Assembly (NCBI GenBank): GCA_002197995.1
Contig: NGZR01000006.1
Coordinates: 2,097,001 to 2,161,000 of the forward strand
Direction of reading: 5' to 3'
DNA from: Gaeumannomyces sp. JS-464
Taxonomy: Eukaryota > Ascomycota > Sordariomycetes > Magnaporthales > Magnaporthaceae
Length of the DNA stretch: 64,000 nucleotides
Below are positions 59,656-64,000 of the stretch, in pieces; within the stretch, counting starts at the first letter, position 1; each line of letters starts with the position of its first letter. Below the pieces are notes generated by a model. It searched no databases. It worked only from the letters and a program-made list of their open reading frames with translations, and was not told the origin of the DNA. Both the position numbers and the translations under genes were made by a program.

Positions 59656-62166
59656 ATGGGCTCGCTCGCAATCCATGCCTCTGTCTCGATACTGCAGACA
59701 GAAGCGCAGCGAGACCTGACAGCCGGGCATACCGCTGGCGACGCCACCTCGCGCTCCGTCCCCGAACTAGAGGACTCTGGCTTCTTCTCCCAGGTCTTGG
59801 CGTCCGACGGCAATGGCGACAGCGAGGCCGATATCGATGCCGCCCTGGCCGCCAAGGCCGCTGCCCTGGGCATCATCGTCGCGCCGATACCCGCCACGGC
59901 CGCGACGTCATTTTCCGCCTCCGACTCGTCAGACCCATCGAGCGGTGCGCGGCCCACGACCCCCGATAGATCCCGTCACGGAACGTCCCACTCGGCCAGC
60001 TCCGACAACTCTTCAGCGGCCTCGCCGGCCGTGACCCCGGCCACCTCTCCGATGGCCTCTCAGCCGTGCTCCTGGATCGCGCCGTCGCCCAAGCCGGCCG
60101 CCGCCCTGGCCGCCTTGCCGAATGTAGACTACACGGGCCCCATGCTGGGCAGACGGAAGTCCAGGAATCTCAGCTTCTCGCAATACGACAAGTATGTGGC
60201 CCAGGTGGACCCCAACTTGAAGCAGTCCAAATTCGTCAAGGAGACTTCACCATCCAGAGGCCCCGCACCGAGCATGTTCAGCTTCAGCACGCGCAAGAGC
60301 ATCGTTAGCCTTCGGAACTCGCTGAAAACGAAACTGCGGTGGAGGAGGGGGTCTACCAGGGGCACAGCTGGTCTCCCAATGTAAGTGATGGCCCTGTTGG
60401 TTTCTACACCGTCGATGCGTGCTGTCGGGCGAGATGTTGTGAAAAAGGAATCAGAGAGCGCGCAAAAGACATACTAATGAACCCGCAGATCATGCATATG
60501 CTGTCGAGATGACTTTAGCAAGATGCAGGCCCTCCAGACGCTTCCGTGTGGCCACACGTACTGTAACGACTGCCTCCGAATAATGATCAACCAGTCAATT
60601 AGAGACGAGTCAAACATGCCGCCAAGATGCTGCACACAACCGATTCCAAGTACCATCATCAGAGCTGTCCTTGGCCGGGAGGAGCAGCAAGCGTTTCTCA
60701 AGGCGGTCCTCCAGTTTGGCACCCCCTGGGAGTCGCGCGTCTTCTGTCCAAACTCGACCTGCGGCGAGTTCATCCGGCCTCGGGGCCGCATCGATCCAAA
60801 GCACCCGTTCGACGTGGTCTGCCGCCGTTGCCGGACTCAAGTGTGCATAATGTGCAAGCGCGACGCACATCCTCTAGGGCAGGACTGTCCGGCCGACTGG
60901 GAGCTTGAGGCTGTGCTCAAGATGGGCGAAAAGAGCGGCTGGAGGCGCTGCTACAAGTGCCGCACCTTAGTCGAGCTCTCTCAGGGATGCACGCACATGA
61001 CGTGCCGCTGCAAAGCTCAGTTCTGCTACATATGTGGCGCTGTCTGGGACGTCGCCGTCGGGTGCCCTAACTACTGCAACGGCGAGGAGGAGTTGGAACG
61101 GCGGAGGCTTGAGGAGGAGGCGCGCATGGCGGAGCTCGAGGCCGAGAAGGAGGCCCGCGAGCTGGCTGCCGAGGCGGCCGAAGCGGAGAGGACCCTGGCG
61201 GCGGAGCGCTCAGCGGCCAGCCCCGAGTTTTCGGCACTGGCACAGGAGCTGGAGGCTGAGCTGGAGCGCTTTGTGGCATACGAGCGCAAGATGAAATGGG
61301 TCGTGTGGTCACGGCACACGCAGGAGCGGCTTGCGCTGGTGGAGCGCTTCTCGGATCAGGTCGAAAAGATGAGGGAGCGGCACACTAAGACGGCGCAGCA
61401 CCTCGAGGATCGCCAGATCGCGGCCGAGATGGACCTGCGTGTGACTCTAGAGCAGCGTGCCCGTAGCGTCAAGATCCGGCTTCGGCACATGGAGGCTTAC
61501 TGCGACGGCCTGGGTCGCAATGCGGCGCTTTTGGGCCCGGACGATGCGACGGCGGGCGCGAGCGACTCGCCGAAGAGCGGCAGCGGGGCATCCAGCCCAA
61601 GGAGGAGGAACAGCATGATGCCTACCAGAGTCGTGACAGAGCGGGATCTGCGCGAGCTTGGCCAGCAGTACAACGTGAGGGACGATCTCGAGCGACTGCA
61701 CCAGTCGCGCATCAATGTGCTGCGGGACCGGCAGACAAAGAACATGGAGGAGCTCCAGGAACGACAGGAGGCCGAGATGGAGCGGCTGCTTAACCGACGC
61801 GACGAAGAGATAGAGGACCTTGAGGCGCGGTTCGCGGCCGAGGATGACGCGGTTCTGCGCGCGTTTGCAGGTCGACGCGAGCGCTCCCAGGCGCGGTGGT
61901 CCCTCAGAGTCGAAATCCTCCGGCGCGAGATGGAGGGAAAGTCGGACGGGCTAAAGTACGGGCCCATCCCTATTCCCGACTGGCCGCCGACATGCGGCAC
62001 AGGTGGCGCTACCACAGAGCCTCCTGCTGGTGGTGGCAAAGACGAAAGGGTTGATGACGGAAAGACCCCCGGCGCAGAGGACGAGCAACACGCCCGCGTC
62101 AAAGAAGGTGACACGGTCTCGAAACCTGCTGCTGTCGCGGAAAAAATAACTGGCATGGTTTTCTGA
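59656..62166 (+). CDS. RBR (RING–IBR–RING) E3 ubiquitin ligase with C-terminal coiled coil
   Basis: Two exons, 59656–60380 and 60489–62166, encode 800 residues in phase. The first 240 residues are Ser/Ala/Thr-rich and probably disordered. RING1 starts at the exon junction (SCICCRDDF...LPCGHTYCNDC, residues 243–270). The IBR domain follows (VFCPNSTCGEFIRP, VVCRRCRTQVCIMCKRDAHP). RING2 has CYKC (396–399), then the likely catalytic Cys409 in SQGCTHMTC, and CKAQFCYICG. RBR ligases take ubiquitin on this Cys before passing it on. From about residue 440 a long charged coiled coil runs, interrupted by a Ser-rich break, and resumes (DLERLHQSRINVLRDRQTKN). The end is low-complexity. The RBR domains resemble many expanded fungal RBR proteins of unknown substrate. 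I chose ATG 59656 because upstream in-frame sequence has no ATG. Confidence 0.9.
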
Positions 62167-64000
62167 AGGCGGCCAAGCCAGTGGTTAAACGGGACACGGG
62201 CTCGCTGCCGAAACTCGGCGTCGGTGTAACCATATCCGGGTGCTCCAGCATTTGTCACTCTCCGTCTTCCGGTTTTTACTTGCCTTTTCCCAACTTCCAC
62301 CTTTCGGCTGGCGGCAAAACGACACCTGTCTCTACCATTGTCATCTTTTTTTGCCAACTGCCGAGTCGTCAACGACGCTGGGACCCTTCCCTATCCCCGA
62401 TGTTTCCCGACTCGGCTGAGTCTAGAATTTGACAAGCAAATGTCAGGTGCCACTAGTCTTCTCTCATACTCCCTTTGTCTTGCCCATCCCCAACCTCCTC
62501 TCCTTTTTCTTCTGTCGTTTTTATGTCATGCAGCGTTCTGCTTGGGCTTTGAGCATTTACTTGATACCATATTACAGCCACACGGAAGATTTTCACTGGA
62601 TGGACGAGTGCCGGTCGAAGGAATGCCGTCACCGCACGGGATCTTAATGAACGCTCGGGAGTTTATGTCGTATATGGTTACGGAGTTTAAAGACGGGATG
62701 TTTCTATTTGTATTGATCTCCTTTTCCCGCGCGTCACCCCTGTCTCGCTCCTCCGGATATGTCGAATTTTTACCTCCTTTGCATTCCTTTGAGCCCTTCA
62801 GCAGACTCTTATCTCTGTTTTCTTTTTTTTTTTTTTTTTGTCAGCAAGCCAAGTCCGCGGCAGTGCTCGGACCGGGATGGACGGATGGGCTGCACACGCT
62901 TGGGCAGTGTGCCAAGATGGATCTGATACATGCATGTGGCCCTTGGGCCGAGCCGTCCAGAACTACCTAGGCACCTAGGCGACAGTGAGGTCGGGCCGTC
63001 TCGGCCTGTAATTTCTAAACTAGGACACCGCTGATGACCACGATCCGAATCCCGACATCCGCCCGAGCTTTGATGTTTTGCACAGGTCTTGGTGAAAGGT
63101 GCAGCAAAGCTACGGGGTTTTTATGGTGAAATCGAACGACAGCAGCATGACAAGATCGAGGGATCTGCCGGAGTTTTTTTTTTTTCCCTTCTGGATGGTG
63201 GTGAGGTAGGGGAAAAACGAAGGCATAAAAGCGGAGGACATGTCCAAGCTGAAGCCGAACTCTGGAGTTGTTTCTGGCGGCAGGCAGGGGGGGGGGGGGG
63301 GGGGGGGTCCCCTCGTCTCAGAAAGTCGATGCCGTCAAACACGAACACGCGCCCCGCGCTTCGGATCGTTCTTCGGGCGGCGGCTCGCGGCAGTTTATGC
63401 TCTCGCTTTTGTCCCTTCCTGGGCTTGCGAGAGGCTGCTCAGCTTTCCCCTCGTGGCAAACTATATGAAGCGACAGCTGCCTCGGCAGGTTTCCGGGCCA
63501 AGCCAAGACCGGAGGCTTTTGTTCTTTTGCCTTTATTGTCTTTTTCTTTCAGTTAATTTTTTTTTCTTTCTTGTGTTTCTTTCCCCTGCAATATGCGACA
63601 TTTTTACCTCCCCCCTTTTCTCTAATGCATATCTGAACCATCAACTTGGGGTCGCATCGCAGGGGCGGAAGGCTGCATTTCCGGGATGACCACATCCGTC
63701 CCCTGCCGCGGATCATTTTGTTTGTTATGTGGAGCACGCGCGAGGTGGGGGGTGGGTCCGTCGCCAAGATTTATTCTTGTTTCGTGGGGTCCCTTCGTAG
63801 TTCGTTTCAGAGCGGGCGCAACTTCCAACATGTGGCACACACCTTTTGAATCATCCATCACCTCTCTCGACCTTCGAGCCGAGACGTGACAGCAGCTCAC
63901 CGAACTGTGACCTCTGCCAGCGCGGCTGCTATTCTTACTTTTGTCTGGCTTAACTTGACTTTTCCTTTTGGCTGCACTTCGGTCCATGTGGCTGAAAAAA
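62167..64000. other. Intergenic region downstream of the RBR gene
   Basis: No recognisable gene. A T-rich 3' region, a T run at about 62822–62840 and a run of 21 G's at 63287 stand out. All open frames are short. Confidence 0.5.
63287..63307. repeat. Poly-G tract (21 G)
   Basis: Uninterrupted run of 21 G's. Such runs are rare and often mis-sized in assemblies. Confidence 0.9.

Overview
The window looks like nuclear DNA of a filamentous ascomycete. Genes have short GT–AG introns (about 60–130 bases) with CTAAC-type branch sites, coding sequence is GC-rich, intergenic spaces are long and full of poly-A/poly-T tracts, and every recognisable protein has its closest remembered relatives in Sordariomycetes. 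A small secreted protein that resembles the rice-blast effector MC69 and an Egh16/Gas-like secreted protein point towards Magnaporthales (Magnaporthe, Gaeumannomyces, Magnaporthiopsis). This placement is an inference.

Layout. 1.7–2.9 kb (+): secreted S1/P1-type nuclease. 9.2–10.6 kb (+): secreted Asn/Gly-repeat protein with an Egh16/Gas-like core. 13.1–16.1 kb: decayed DNA with a LysM-like relic (-) and a GH18 chitinase relic (+). 16.4–18.6 kb (-): cupredoxin-like membrane protein with a His-rich tail. About 20.4 kb (-): tRNA-like Pol III relic. 23.0–24.5 kb (+): GPI-type aspartic protease. 25.6–25.9 kb (-): MC69-like small secreted protein. 27.5–28.4 kb (-): four-exon gene for the PAT-complex subunit Asterix. 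33.1–38.2 kb (+): Mediator subunit Med12/Srb8. 41.0–43.7 kb (+): C2H2 zinc-finger protein with an N-terminal membrane anchor. 44.8–48.1 kb: divergent RRP40 (-) and SSZ1 (+). 48.8–50.9 kb (-): NT-C2 (EEIG1/EHBP1-type) protein. 52.4–55.6 kb (+): RNase P/MRP subunit POP1. 59.7–62.2 kb (+): RBR-type E3 ubiquitin ligase.

How they fit. Four genes serve secretion, the cell surface or host contact (nuclease, Egh16-like protein, aspartic protease, MC69-like protein). One stretch carries core RNA and translation functions (RRP40, SSZ1, POP1), and Med12 is general transcription machinery. The RRP40–SSZ1 promoter contains a perfect inverted repeat made of A/T boxes like the yeast rRNA-processing element.

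Caution. Seven of the twelve intact-looking genes contain apparent one-base frame breaks, often in G/C runs or repeats, while neighbours such as SSZ1, RRP40, the nuclease and the RBR gene are clean. Sequence or assembly indels explain this better than mass gene death. Gene ends near these breaks are given as readable spans. The best candidates for new biology are the membrane-anchored zinc-finger protein, the cupredoxin/His-rich membrane protein and the MC69-like gene.
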